Shown here piece after piece: positions 1 to 9,547 of a stretch of DNA of 64,000 bases. The DNA is taken from the NCBI RefSeq assembly GCF_034039665.1, contig NZ_CP120131.1, positions 1,288,446-1,352,445 of the forward strand, in the 5' to 3' direction. The translations under genes were made by a program, and so were the position numbers. Under the pieces are notes generated by a model. The model worked only from the letters and a program-made list of their open reading frames with translations, searched no databases and was not told where the DNA came from. Origin of the DNA: Mammaliicoccus sp. Dog046 (GTDB taxonomy: Bacteria > Bacillota > Bacilli > Staphylococcales > Staphylococcaceae). Position 1 is the first letter of the stretch; each line of letters starts with the position of its first letter.

Positions 1-1
1 C

Positions 2-481
2 GCAATTGTATTCACAGTCTGGTCTAGTCTTACAAAAGATAACGATAAGATTGCAAAAGTAGGAGACGAAGCACCGTTATTTGAATTAGAAACAGTAGAT
101 GGTAAAACTGTAAACTTGAAAGATTTGCGTGGTAAAGGTGTATTAATTAACTTCTGGGGAACTTGGTGTGAACCTTGTAAACGAGAAATGCCAGAATTAG
201 AAAGACAATACCAAGAATATAAAGATCAAGGTATAGAAGTCGTTGCCATTCATGTTAGAAAAAATCCACAACAAATTAAGCAATACTTAAGTTCGTTAAA
301 AGAAACACCAACTTTTAAAGTTGTAATGGATAACGATAATTTAGTAACTGACGCTTATGGTGTTAATCCTTTACCAACAACGATAACTGTAGATAAAAAT
401 GGAAAAATAGTAACGAAACATACAGGGGAATTATCTAAAAAGCAAATCATCGAAGAAATGGAAAAGGTTAAAAGTAAATAA
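2..481 (+). CDS. resA: Thiol-disulfide oxidoreductase ResA, 5' truncated by the window edge
   Basis: ResA is a membrane-anchored, extracytoplasmic thioredoxin-like protein that reduces the CXXC haem-binding cysteines of apocytochrome c before haem attachment. The reading frame is open from base 2, so the beginning of the gene lies upstream; the visible start includes the last part of a hydrophobic anchor (AIVFTVW). The redox motif WCEPC lies at about 165-180, followed by a typical thioredoxin fold with the cis-Pro segment NPLPTT. It is followed after 12 bases by resB and then resC, the standard cytochrome c maturation (system II) cluster. The family assignment is firm; the true start cannot be seen. 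Confidence 0.93.
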   Translation, partial: AIVFTVWSSLTKDNDKIAKVGDEAPLFELETVDGKTVNLKDLRGKGVLINFWGTWCEPCKREMPELERQYQEYKDQGIEVVAIHVRKNPQQIKQYLSSLKETPTFKVVMDNDNLVTDAYGVNPLPTTITVDKNGKIVTKHTGELSKKQIIEEMEKVKSK

Positions 482-493
482 GGGGGGATTTAA

Positions 494-2137
494 GTGGACG
501 ACAACAAAATTGTTTGTAAATGTGGCTATGAGAATCCAGAGGGGACACAACTTTGTTTGAACTGTGGACGCTTAATTAATGATACTTATGATAAGAAAAA
601 GACCACAGATGTCATGCGTTATGATGGACAAGCGATACGTTCCAAGACGAAAAACAAGACGATTCTCGACCGTATTTGGAACTTCTTTGCATCTGTTAAA
701 ACCGGAGTAACACTATTGGTCATTACAGTAATTGCTGCATCAATTGGGACGATCTTCCCACAGCAATACTTTATACCAATGAATGTTAATCCTGAACAAT
801 ATTATTATGAACATTACGGATCGTTAGGTTTACTTTATTATAAATTAGGCTTACACAATCTATATAGCTCATGGTGGTTCTTAATACTACTTGGACTTGT
901 AGCTTTCTCAATTATTACATCAAGTATTGATAGAGGTATTCCATTACATAAATCTTTGAAAAATCAAAGAACGAAAAAACATGAATCATTCTATAAGCGA
1001 CAAAGATTACATTCAACAACAGATGAAGATGTAGATTTATCTGAACTAAGTGCTTCATTTAAAAAGAAGCGGTATAAAGCTAAACAAGATGGCAATCATA
1101 TATTGCTTGAAAAAGGGCGACTATCTAGATACGGTCCTTATATCAATCATACTGGCTTAATCATTTTATTATTTGGTGCAATGCTTAGATTTATACCTGG
1201 TTTTTATTTGGATGAAACGCTCTATGTTAAAGAGGGCGACACTAAACCTGTTCCAGGTACAGACAGTGAATATTATATTAAAAATAATGATTTTATTTAT
1301 GAAGAATATAATCAAAAATCACAATCAAATAGCAATGCCGAATCTATTGATCCAAGTCTAAATAAAATTGCTAAAAATTATGAAACAAAAGCAACACTAT
1401 ATAAAAATAGTAAGAAAGATGTAATTGGAACAGGTACGAATCTTGAAGAAGTTACTTCAGATTCTATAAAAGTGAATCAACCATTAAAATATGACCACTT
1501 ACGATTTTACCAAAGTAGTTTTGATAACTCAGTGTTAAAAGATATGACATTTAATTTGAAGACTAAAGATGGCAAAGCATTAGGTAAACCATTCACAGTC
1601 AATCTAGAAAATCCAAAAAAAGAATTTAAAATCAGTGATGATTTAACTGTGAAACTAAGAAGTTATGCACCAGATTATGAAAAAATTGAAAATGGTGTAC
1701 TCGCTACTAAATCACCAGATCCAAATAATCCAGCATTTGTTTTCGAAGTGAAAAAATCTGGAGAAAAACCAGAATTCAGTTTCTTGAGAATCAAAGAATC
1801 TCAAGAAATTTCGAAAAACAATCAATATGAAGTTAAATTTTCTAATGCAACGAATCAATGGGCAACTGTGTTAGCCGTTAAAAAAGATTTAACATTACCT
1901 ATATTATTTACAGGGTTTGTTATTTTCTTAATTGGTTTAACTGTTGGTTCATATATTAACCATAGACGAATTTGGATCTCTAAAGAAAATGGTAAGTTTA
2001 ATATTGCGGGTCATACAAATAAGAACTACTATGGATTTAGTAAAGAAATTAATACTGTATTAGATCAATATCATTTAACACATATAGTTGATTCAAAAGG
2101 TAAGATACACGATAGTAAGGAGGAAAATAATGGATAG
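494..2137 (+). CDS. resB: Cytochrome c biogenesis protein ResB (Ccs1)
   Basis: ResB partners ResC in the membrane complex that carries haem across the membrane and ligates it to apocytochrome c. The 547-residue protein starts at GTG, six bases after a strong AGGGGGG ribosome site. Residues 8-26 form a small zinc-ribbon-like segment (CKCG ... CLNCG). Membrane segments follow near residues 65-90, 125-145 and 215-235, then a large external domain of about 230 residues, and a last membrane helix near 470-490. Its length is close to B. subtilis ResB. The 3' end overlaps resC by eight bases, indicating translational coupling. Confidence 0.94.
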   Translation: MDDNKIVCKCGYENPEGTQLCLNCGRLINDTYDKKKTTDVMRYDGQAIRSKTKNKTILDRIWNFFASVKTGVTLLVITVIAASIGTIFPQQYFIPMNVNPEQYYYEHYGSLGLLYYKLGLHNLYSSWWFLILLGLVAFSIITSSIDRGIPLHKSLKNQRTKKHESFYKRQRLHSTTDEDVDLSELSASFKKKRYKAKQDGNHILLEKGRLSRYGPYINHTGLIILLFGAMLRFIPGFYLDETLYVKEGDTKPVPGTDSEYYIKNNDFIYEEYNQKSQSNSNAESIDPSLNKIAKNYETKATLYKNSKKDVIGTGTNLEEVTSDSIKVNQPLKYDHLRFYQSSFDNSVLKDMTFNLKTKDGKALGKPFTVNLENPKKEFKISDDLTVKLRSYAPDYEKIENGVLATKSPDPNNPAFVFEVKKSGEKPEFSFLRIKESQEISKNNQYEVKFSNATNQWATVLAVKKDLTLPILFTGFVIFLIGLTVGSYINHRRIWISKENGKFNIAGHTNKNYYGFSKEINTVLDQYHLTHIVDSKGKIHDSKEENNG

Positions 2138-3347
2138 TTCAGTTGTATTAAATATCAGTAATTTCGCTCTGTATTCTGCGTTTATATTATACTTGATAGC
2201 TATAGTTCCTTTTTCATTCTCTGTAAGAGCTACTAAGAAAAATGCAGAAAAGATTGGTGTAATATTAACGGCTGTTGGATTTGTTTTGCAAATCGTTTAT
2301 TTTATTACAAGATGGATTGCTGCAGGTCATGCACCGGTAAGTAATATGTATGAGTTCTTGACGATGTTTGGAATCATGATGGTTGGAGGATTCTTAGTTA
2401 TTTATGCTTTATACCGCACGCCTATTTTAGCGTTATTCGTATTGCCGATTGCTATGTTACTCATCGCATATGCGAGCATGTTTTCAAGAGATGTCTCACC
2501 ACTTATTCCTGCATTACAATCAAGTTGGTTAGCCATTCATGTTATAACTGTTACAATATCTTATGGTATATTATCTATTAGTTGTGTTGCTGGACTTATT
2601 TATTTATTAGCAGCAGTAAATCCTAAAGAAAAAACGATACATAGTTTCTTTGTAGAAGTGATTATGTATTTCGTAGTTATAGTTATTGGGTTTATATTAA
2701 CAACAATTATAATGAAGGATATTGTCGGTTACGATGATACATATTTCTTCGTAGATAAGAATGACAATAACTCGGTACAGCATTATCATTTACCTGCATT
2801 TGTAACACAACAAGATAGTCTACTCGTAAAAAATGTATCAGGTAGTGATTATGAACCTATCCAACGTACAGATATTCTAAGTTGGAGTAAAGTGCAATTG
2901 CCGGCAGTTATAAATGCTCAAAAATTCAATACTGTTATTTGGTCTATAGTCGTAGGTTCTATATTATATGCTATAATAAGGTTGATTTTGAGAGGTAGAA
3001 CATTATTTAGCCTTATAAAACCGTTAACAAAAAAAGTAAACCTATCCTTAATGGATGAAATAGGTTATCGATCTGTAATTATCGGATTCCCTTTATTTGC
3101 TCTTGGTGGTATTTTATTCGCTAGTATATGGGCACAAATGGCTTGGAGTAGATATTGGGGCTGGGACCCTAAAGAAGTATGGGCGCTTATAACTTTCCTA
3201 TATTACGCGATATTTTTACATTTACGATTAGGCAAAGGTTGGGAAGGTCGAAAATCGGCATGGTTAGCTGTCGGTGGCCTTGCAATCATTCTATTTAATG
3301 TTATAGCTGTTAATCTAATTGTATCTGGTTTACATTCATATGCTTAA
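2130..3347 (+). CDS. resC: Cytochrome c biogenesis protein ResC (CcsA)
   Basis: ResC is the polytopic haem-handling half of the ResBC cytochrome c synthase. The chosen start is the ATG right after AAGGAGGAAAATA, giving 405 residues; a longer frame from 2088 has no ribosome site. The CcsA signature WGWDPKEVWA sits at about 3158-3187 in a tryptophan-rich loop, with hydrophobic helices on both sides. A long loop of about 60 residues in the middle (2740-2900) precedes the second membrane block. With resA and resB it makes a complete system II, matching the c-type cytochrome genes at 28.8 kb. Confidence 0.94.
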   Translation: MDSSVVLNISNFALYSAFILYLIAIVPFSFSVRATKKNAEKIGVILTAVGFVLQIVYFITRWIAAGHAPVSNMYEFLTMFGIMMVGGFLVIYALYRTPILALFVLPIAMLLIAYASMFSRDVSPLIPALQSSWLAIHVITVTISYGILSISCVAGLIYLLAAVNPKEKTIHSFFVEVIMYFVVIVIGFILTTIIMKDIVGYDDTYFFVDKNDNNSVQHYHLPAFVTQQDSLLVKNVSGSDYEPIQRTDILSWSKVQLPAVINAQKFNTVIWSIVVGSILYAIIRLILRGRTLFSLIKPLTKKVNLSLMDEIGYRSVIIGFPLFALGGILFASIWAQMAWSRYWGWDPKEVWALITFLYYAIFLHLRLGKGWEGRKSAWLAVGGLAIILFNVIAVNLIVSGLHSYA

Positions 3348-3374
3348 AAATGGCTTGGAAGGAGTTACACAAGT

Positions 3375-4082
3375 ATGACAGATCGTATTTTAGTTGTAGA
3401 TGATGAAGATAGAATTCGAAAATTAGTAAAAATGTATCTCGAAAGAGAAGGTTACGAAACAGATGAAGCTGAAAATGGTGTTGTTGCACTGGATAAAGCT
3501 TTAAATGAAAATTATGACTGTATACTATTAGATTTAATGTTACCTGAAATGGATGGTCTGGAAGTATGCAAAAGAATTCGAGAATCTAAATCGACACCAA
3601 TTATTATGCTTACAGCAAAAGGTGAAGAAAATAATAGAGTCGAAGGATTCGAAACAGGAGCAGACGATTATATCGTTAAGCCATTCTCCCCAAGAGAAGT
3701 TGTGTTACGCGTTAAGGCACTATTAAGACGTGCTACAAATCACACGATGGTTAGTCAATCGAATACTGCCAAAGATTTAATTGTCTTTGAAAACTTAGTT
3801 ATTGATAACGATGCACATCGCGTGTTAGCTGATCAAAAAGAAGTGAATTTAACACCTAAAGAATATGAATTATTATTGTATTTAGCAAAATCGCCTGACA
3901 AAGTCTTCGATCGAGAACAATTATTGAAAGAAGTATGGCATTATGAATTTTATGGGGATTTAAGAACTGTAGATACACATGTTAAGAGATTACGTGAGAA
4001 ATTAAATCGTGTATCTGAAGAAGCAGCGCAAATGATTCATACTGTATGGGGCGTTGGATATAAATTTGAGGTTCCTGAATAA
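3375..4082 (+). CDS. srrA: Response regulator SrrA (ResD-type, OmpR family)
   Basis: SrrA is the DNA-binding half of the SrrAB (ResDE) two-component system that adjusts respiration, fermentation and nitrosative-stress genes to oxygen and quinone redox state. The receiver domain covers residues 4-118, with acidic pocket D9/D10, phospho-acceptor D53 (LLDLMLP) and the conserved K of VKPF. A winged-helix OmpR/PhoB domain follows (residues about 135-232, with RTVDTHVKRLREK). The start has a GGAAGGAG ribosome site. Its stop overlaps the srrB ATG by one base (TAATG), so the pair is translationally coupled. It lies directly behind the cytochrome maturation genes, as in S. aureus. Confidence 0.96.
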   Translation: MTDRILVVDDEDRIRKLVKMYLEREGYETDEAENGVVALDKALNENYDCILLDLMLPEMDGLEVCKRIRESKSTPIIMLTAKGEENNRVEGFETGADDYIVKPFSPREVVLRVKALLRRATNHTMVSQSNTAKDLIVFENLVIDNDAHRVLADQKEVNLTPKEYELLLYLAKSPDKVFDREQLLKEVWHYEFYGDLRTVDTHVKRLREKLNRVSEEAAQMIHTVWGVGYKFEVPE

Positions 4083-5824
4083 TGAATCGGTTAAATAGTG
4101 TTGTTGTAAAACTGTGGTTATCTATTATTTTAATAGTAACGACAGTTTTACTTTTATTAAGTGGCTTTCTTATTACATTTTTACAATCTTATAATACATC
4201 TTCAACCGGTGAAAATTTATATAATGACGCTACGAAAATTGAAAGGCTACTTCTTAATTCTCACGAAAAAGACTCTGCTATCGATTACGCAAAAGTATTA
4301 GTTGAAGATCCAGCTGGACTCATCATTGTTAAAGATAGAAATGATTTAACGAAAAGTTCAGATGATCCTTTAAAAGAAGTGATGAATCATGAAATAAAAA
4401 CAAACCACGCATTTGATAAAGTGTTTACAAGTGATAAACATGTTATAAAAGAAATTAATTTAAGTTATAACGGTGAAAAACATCGCTATTTATTACTAGG
4501 TTATCCATCACAAGCTTTTCATGGTGATAATGCAGGTATATTTTTATTTCAAGATATCAATTCAATCAATGAAGCGCAACATGTAGTTACACTGAGTATA
4601 CTCATAGCAGCTATTATATTATTAATAGTTAGTACAGTATTTGCTTTCTTCTTATCAAGTAAAATTACAAAACCACTCATTCAATTGAAGCATGCTGCGT
4701 TCAAAGTAGCGAAAGGGCATTACACTGAAAAAGTACCTGTTAATTCAAGAGATGAAATTGGAGAACTCGGACTAGCATTTAACAAGATGAGTAAAGATAT
4801 TAGAAAAAATATCGATGATGTTAAATCGAAAAACAACATTCAAGAAAAGTTAATTGATTCAATGATAGATGGTGTACTAGGTATCAATAATAAAAATGAG
4901 ATTATCATCTCAAATACTAAGGCCGATGTATTTTTAAATGAAGTGAAAGAATTCGATCATATTGATTTATCAATTCAAAGAAACGATACATTTAGAACGA
5001 AAAACACTCAATTTCATGAGTATGAGTTAGGTCATAAATACTATGTTGTTATTTCAACTTATATCGAAAGTATTCAAAATGACGGTTCTTCAGGAATCGT
5101 GGTCATCATTAGAGATATGACAGAAGAACATCATATGGATCAAATGAAAAAAGACTTTATCGCGAGTGTGTCACATGAATTGCGTACGCCAATTTCTATG
5201 TTACAAGGTTATACTGAAGCAATTGTCGATGGTGTTGTGACTGATAAAAAAGACGTCGATGACTTCTTGTATATTATTTTAGATGAATCAAAACGTTTAA
5301 GTCGTTTAATTAATGAATTATTAGAAGTAGCGAAAATGGATGCAGAAGGTATTAAAGTTAATTTAGAATCATTTAATATTACGAGTCTCATTAACAAAAT
5401 TGATACGAAATTCTTACCACAAGCAAGAGAAAATGGATTGAATTTGAATGTGAAGCATGTCGGTGAAGCAGAAAATTGGTTTGGTGATAGTGATAGAATT
5501 GAACAAATATTAACGAATTTAATTGATAATGCCATCCGTTATACACATAAAGATGATGCGATTAATGTGGTATTTAATGATACTGCAGACGATCATTTCA
5601 AAATCACTGTTACTGATACTGGTGTAGGTATAGCGAAAGAACATTTGGAACAAATTTTCGATCGTTTCTATAAAGTAGATGCTTCTCGCACGCGAGGGAA
5701 ACACGGTACAGGGTTAGGATTATTTATAGTTAGAAAAATAACAGATGCTCATAATGGTACGATTCATGTAGAAAGTACTGAAGGTAAAGGTACTCAATTT
5801 ATAATAAAATTACCTAAATTTTAA
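4082..5824 (+). CDS. srrB: Sensor histidine kinase SrrB (ResE-type)
   Basis: SrrB is the membrane kinase that phosphorylates SrrA. The 580 residues show a first membrane helix (about 10-33), an extracytoplasmic sensor region, a second helix (about 168-192), a HAMP linker, a PAS-like region and a kinase core. The phospho-accepting H365 lies in SHELRTP. The ATP domain has the N box NLIDNAIRYT, G1 DTGVGIAKE and G2 GTGLGLFIV. The protein contains no cysteine at all, which bears on the thiol-switch model for S. aureus SrrB. Length and order match the family. Kinase identity is certain; the signal it senses is inferred. Confidence 0.95.
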   Translation: MNRLNSVVVKLWLSIILIVTTVLLLLSGFLITFLQSYNTSSTGENLYNDATKIERLLLNSHEKDSAIDYAKVLVEDPAGLIIVKDRNDLTKSSDDPLKEVMNHEIKTNHAFDKVFTSDKHVIKEINLSYNGEKHRYLLLGYPSQAFHGDNAGIFLFQDINSINEAQHVVTLSILIAAIILLIVSTVFAFFLSSKITKPLIQLKHAAFKVAKGHYTEKVPVNSRDEIGELGLAFNKMSKDIRKNIDDVKSKNNIQEKLIDSMIDGVLGINNKNEIIISNTKADVFLNEVKEFDHIDLSIQRNDTFRTKNTQFHEYELGHKYYVVISTYIESIQNDGSSGIVVIIRDMTEEHHMDQMKKDFIASVSHELRTPISMLQGYTEAIVDGVVTDKKDVDDFLYIILDESKRLSRLINELLEVAKMDAEGIKVNLESFNITSLINKIDTKFLPQARENGLNLNVKHVGEAENWFGDSDRIEQILTNLIDNAIRYTHKDDAINVVFNDTADDHFKITVTDTGVGIAKEHLEQIFDRFYKVDASRTRGKHGTGLGLFIVRKITDAHNGTIHVESTEGKGTQFIIKLPKF

Positions 5825-5900
5825 ATTCATGAGTTTATTTAATGTAAAAAATTGCATGGTATGCTAATATACTATACGTAAAATAAAAATTTAATAACAT

Positions 5901-6026
5901 TCATCTTCGGGGTTTGGTGAAATTCCATACCGGCGGTTATAGCCCGCGACCCAATTTGTGAAAACAAAATGGCTGACTTAGTGAAAATCTAAGGCCGACA
6001 GTTAAAGTCTGGATGGGAGAAGATGG
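5901..6026 (+). promoter_or_regulatory. FMN riboswitch (RFN element)
   Basis: The sequence carries the conserved RFN blocks in order: CTTCGGGG, GGTGAAATTCC, ACCGGCGGT, AGCCCGCGA, a variable arm, GCCGACAGT and GTCTGGATGGGAGAAG. The closing stem P1 pairs CATCTTC (about 5902-5908) with GAAGATG (6019-6025). It sits about 80 bases upstream of the riboflavin transporter gene, the usual target. FMN binding would lower expression of ribU. Confidence 0.96.
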
Positions 6027-6099
6027 AGGAAAAAATCTAACTGCTGTTAGGTTTATTTTGCGATTTTTTCCTCCTATTCTTGCGAGATGAATAGGAGGA
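6025..6099 (+). promoter_or_regulatory. Switching hairpins of the ribU leader (expression platform)
   Basis: Two perfect helices share one pyrimidine tract. Bases 6025-6037 (GGAGGAAAAAATC) can pair with 6062-6074. Alternatively 6069-6079 (TCCTCCTATTC) can pair with 6089-6099, which contains the ribU ribosome site AGGAGGA. Both cannot form together because 6069-6074 is used by each. The second hairpin would hide the ribosome site and the first would free it. This suggests translational control, because neither helix is followed by a normal U tract. Confidence 0.7.
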
Positions 6100-6106
6100 G
6101 TCTATC

Positions 6107-6658
6107 ATGTCAAACCAAAACAGTACGAAACGCTTACTCACTGTAAGTATGTTAATTGCAATTAGCTTTATACTAATGTTTTTGAAGTTCCCACTTCCAT
6201 TTATTCCACCATATTTAACAATGGATTTTAGTGATGTACCTGTCCTTGTAGCAACATTTGCATTTGGACCAGTATCAGGAATATTAGTGGCTTTATTTAA
6301 AAATATTTTAAACTTTTTAATCGTTTCACACGAACCCGTTGGAAATACAGCTAACTTTTTAGCTTCAGTTTGTTTGTTGTTACCAACATATTATTTCTAT
6401 AAAATCAAAAAAACGAAATCGTTTATGGGATATGGATTAATCATCGGGACATTATTAATGACTTTATTTATGAGTATCATGAACTATTTTGTGTTATTAC
6501 CTTTATATGGTCAAATAATGAATTTAGCTGATGTAGCAAATAATTTAAAAATGATTGTATCTGCTGGTATTATACCTTTCAATTTAATAAAAGGTATTAT
6601 CATATCGGTGATATTTATCCTTATTATCGATAAATTGAGAACGGTCATCCATAAATAA
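6107..6658 (+). CDS. ribU: Riboflavin transporter RibU (ECF S component)
   Basis: RibU is the substrate-binding membrane subunit that takes up riboflavin with the shared ECF energising module, which is not in this window. The 183-residue protein has about five or six hydrophobic helices and the family feature of a conserved phenylalanine/proline-rich first loop (FPLPFIPPYLTMDFSDVP) followed by FGPVSG. The ATG follows AGGAGGAG by six bases. Direct placement behind an FMN riboswitch supports riboflavin as the substrate. The gene is monocistronic, ending in a strong terminator. Confidence 0.94.
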   Translation: MSNQNSTKRLLTVSMLIAISFILMFLKFPLPFIPPYLTMDFSDVPVLVATFAFGPVSGILVALFKNILNFLIVSHEPVGNTANFLASVCLLLPTYYFYKIKKTKSFMGYGLIIGTLLMTLFMSIMNYFVLLPLYGQIMNLADVANNLKMIVSAGIIPFNLIKGIIISVIFILIIDKLRTVIHK

Positions 6659-6661
6659 AAT

Positions 6662-6712
6662 AACCGCCAATGACTTTAAAACTGTTTAATGTCATTGGCG
6701 GTTTTATATTTT
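6662..6712 (+). terminator. Terminator of ribU
   Basis: A 13-bp perfect stem pairs AACCGCCAATGAC (6662-6674) with its complement at 6691-6703, followed by TTATATTTT. Confidence 0.85.
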
Positions 6713-6718
6713 CATATA

Positions 6719-6762
6719 ACAAAAACACCAAATCGTCAGTTTGTATACTACGGTTTGGTGTT
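6719..6762 (-). terminator. Terminator of the ferredoxin gene
   Basis: An inverted repeat at 6724-6736 and 6750-6762 (AACACCAAA core, one G-T pair) is followed on the minus strand by TTTTTG. It lies 21 bases beyond the ferredoxin stop. Confidence 0.8.
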
Positions 6763-6782
6763 ATAATTTAAAGTAATCTATG

Positions 6783-7076
<294 letters not shown>

Positions 7077-7135
7077 CTATTTTAGTGATAACCATTCTTT
7101 TTTTCAACACTTTTATATCAAATGAGGTGAGAACT

Positions 7136-8083
7136 GTGCAAGAAATAGTTTTAAAAGCTCTTTCAATGAAACACGAACAAAAAACGGATAAAAGTATTTA
7201 CAACATTTTGGTTGGCAAGAAGACGCATCAAACATACTTCGATGCTACTATAGAACATTTAAAATTATATTATGGATGTTTACCTAATTTAAAATATGAT
7301 GATTTCGAAAATATTGTTGAACAATCTAGTAACAATCAAGTTCAGCCTATAATCGGGAATTACTTTTATAGTCAGGCTGTTGAAACAGTGGGTACTTTAT
7401 TACTATTAATTCAAATGGTGAGTCAAAAAAAGCATGAACAAACGACTTATCAACCTTTATTTAACAATAAATCAATTCAACATGAAGCAAAGAAAATTTA
7501 CATAGCAATTAAAGATCATCGTGAAGATGATTTTATAAATGAAGTATATCAACTCTTTAAAGACAGCAATGATGAATTTAATCATGTGTACTTGCATTAC
7601 TTACTTGCTGGTTATCGTGAAACACCTTATACACTTGAACAAATTGCTTTATTGGAAGATATATCATTACATTCGTTGGGGTGTCACTTGTTAGAAGAAT
7701 ATCAGTTTGTGCAAGTGAGTATAAGTGATGAAATGAAATATCCAGTACTTTCTCAAATAAAACATTTACCTTTACTTCATCAACAAACGGTAACTACATA
7801 TCAATTACTTCAGAAAACACAAGATATTGCTCAATTAGCAGATATAAAAAGAGTAAAGACACATACGATACATGATCATATTGTTGAAATGTATATTAAA
7901 GGTTACTTAACAAATAAAAATCTGTTTATCAGTAATGAAAAATACAATCAATTTATAAAAGTGTTTGAACAAATGCCCAATCAATCATTAAAATATTATT
8001 ATGAAAACACGAACGACATAGATTATTTTGAACTTAAATTGATGTATGCCATATATGCAATGGAGGGTTTAAATGTTACATGA
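7136..8083 (+). CDS. YpbB-family helix-turn-helix protein, partner of RecQ
   Basis: This 315-residue protein occupies the ypbB position directly upstream of recQ and resembles that family, whose C-terminus carries a winged-helix/RQC-like region. The visible C-terminal part (TTYQLLQKTQDIAQLADIKRVKTHTIHDHI) looks like a helix-turn-helix. I use the GTG at 7136, which follows GAGGTGA; the frame continues upstream to 7055 without a ribosome site. The recQ ATG lies 11 bases before its stop, so the two are coupled. A role as a RecQ accessory factor is inferred from linkage only. Confidence 0.75.
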   Translation: MQEIVLKALSMKHEQKTDKSIYNILVGKKTHQTYFDATIEHLKLYYGCLPNLKYDDFENIVEQSSNNQVQPIIGNYFYSQAVETVGTLLLLIQMVSQKKHEQTTYQPLFNNKSIQHEAKKIYIAIKDHREDDFINEVYQLFKDSNDEFNHVYLHYLLAGYRETPYTLEQIALLEDISLHSLGCHLLEEYQFVQVSISDEMKYPVLSQIKHLPLLHQQTVTTYQLLQKTQDIAQLADIKRVKTHTIHDHIVEMYIKGYLTNKNLFISNEKYNQFIKVFEQMPNQSLKYYYENTNDIDYFELKLMYAIYAMEGLNVT

Positions 8084-9449
8084 AGAACTAAAAAAATATT
8101 TTGGTTATGAAACTTTTAGGCAAGGACAAGAAGAAACTGTTACAAGTATATTAGACGGAAATGATGTGTTAAGCGTACTTTCAACTGGTGCCGGAAAAAG
8201 TTTGTGCTATCAATTACCAGCATATATCACTGGTGGAAGAGTACTGATTATCTCACCTTTAATTTCATTAATGGATGATCAAGTTGTACAAATGAAATTA
8301 AATGGCGAGAAAAATGTAGTCGCAATTCACTCAGCACTAGAAAGAGATGAAAAACAAGAAATATTTAATCAGTTAGATAAATATCAATTTATATTTTGTA
8401 GTCCAGAATTTATATATGAAGAACATAATTTCAAACATTTTAAGCGTTTGGCATTTCAATATATTGTTCTAGATGAAGCACATTGTTTAAGTGAATGGGG
8501 GTTTGATTTTAGACCACATTATGCGCTTGTGTCTAAAGTGACAACATTCTTCAATAGCTCACAAGTTATAGCATTATCTGCGACGTTAACTTCTAAAATG
8601 ATGGAAGACATTAAAGAAATAACTAAAAGAGAATTTATTACACATGTTGAAACTTTAAACCGTCAAAATATTGCTTATCATCATTTTAATTTTGAAAATG
8701 AAGAAGATAAAGATAGTTATTTATTGAACATGATAAAAGAATCTGGTCCTACCATCATTTATGTATCCTCTAAGAAAAAATGTCACGAATTAGCTGAACG
8801 TATTTATAATCAAGGTTATCTTACTGGGATATATCATGGGGATTTAGATTATCAAGAAAGAACGACAGTTCAAACACAATTCATAAGTAATGATATCAAA
8901 ATAATCGTCGCAACGAGTGCCTTTGGTATGGGAATAAATAAGCCCGATGTACGAACTGTTATTCATTATCATTTACCAACGTCACCTTCTAAATATGTAC
9001 AAGAAGTAGGCAGAGCTGGTAGAGATGGTTTTTCCTCGCAGGCAATCAGTTTATTTACTGCTAGGGATCTAGCAATTTTAGAACATCTAGCAAACGACCA
9101 TGCATTTGATATTGATATGCTTAATCTTTATGAACAAGGGTATCAGTTAAATGAGGAGGCAACGCAAAGTATTAAGTATCTCCTTGAACTTTATCCTTTA
9201 AATCAATTAAAATCAAAAATACAAGCAGAACAAAATCAAAAATTGTATGCCTATCAATATATGAAAAACTATGCATATTTAGATAAATGTCGAAGAACAT
9301 ACTTAATGAACTATTTTAATGAAAATATTGTCCAAAATGAATCGTGTTGTGACAATTGTGAAAATGTAAATTTATTAAAAGAACCTAATATTGCTGAGGT
9401 AAAACGAAGAACAACATATGAAAATAGGTTAAATGCAATATTTTGTTAG
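8073..9449 (+). CDS. recQ: RecQ-family ATP-dependent DNA helicase
   Basis: This is a 3'-5' DNA helicase for recombination and replication-fork repair. Motif I is TGAGKS, motif II is DEAHCLSEWG, and motif VI is QEVGRAGRDG, preceded by ATSAFGMGINKPDVR. After the two RecA folds comes a zinc-binding segment with C-R-R-TYL and CCDNCEN. The protein stops at 458 residues without a full HRDC domain, like the short RecQ of Bacillus and staphylococci. The missing winged-helix part may be supplied by the upstream YpbB-like protein, which is inference. Confidence 0.93.
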   Translation: MLHEELKKYFGYETFRQGQEETVTSILDGNDVLSVLSTGAGKSLCYQLPAYITGGRVLIISPLISLMDDQVVQMKLNGEKNVVAIHSALERDEKQEIFNQLDKYQFIFCSPEFIYEEHNFKHFKRLAFQYIVLDEAHCLSEWGFDFRPHYALVSKVTTFFNSSQVIALSATLTSKMMEDIKEITKREFITHVETLNRQNIAYHHFNFENEEDKDSYLLNMIKESGPTIIYVSSKKKCHELAERIYNQGYLTGIYHGDLDYQERTTVQTQFISNDIKIIVATSAFGMGINKPDVRTVIHYHLPTSPSKYVQEVGRAGRDGFSSQAISLFTARDLAILEHLANDHAFDIDMLNLYEQGYQLNEEATQSIKYLLELYPLNQLKSKIQAEQNQKLYAYQYMKNYAYLDKCRRTYLMNYFNENIVQNESCCDNCENVNLLKEPNIAEVKRRTTYENRLNAIFC

Positions 9450-9547
9450 GATTGCTTTACTTGATAAGTTGAACAGGGATATAATGAAGTATAATTCAAT
9501 ATGAGATTTATATTTTAAATAAAACAGATAATGATGAGGTGAGTTTA

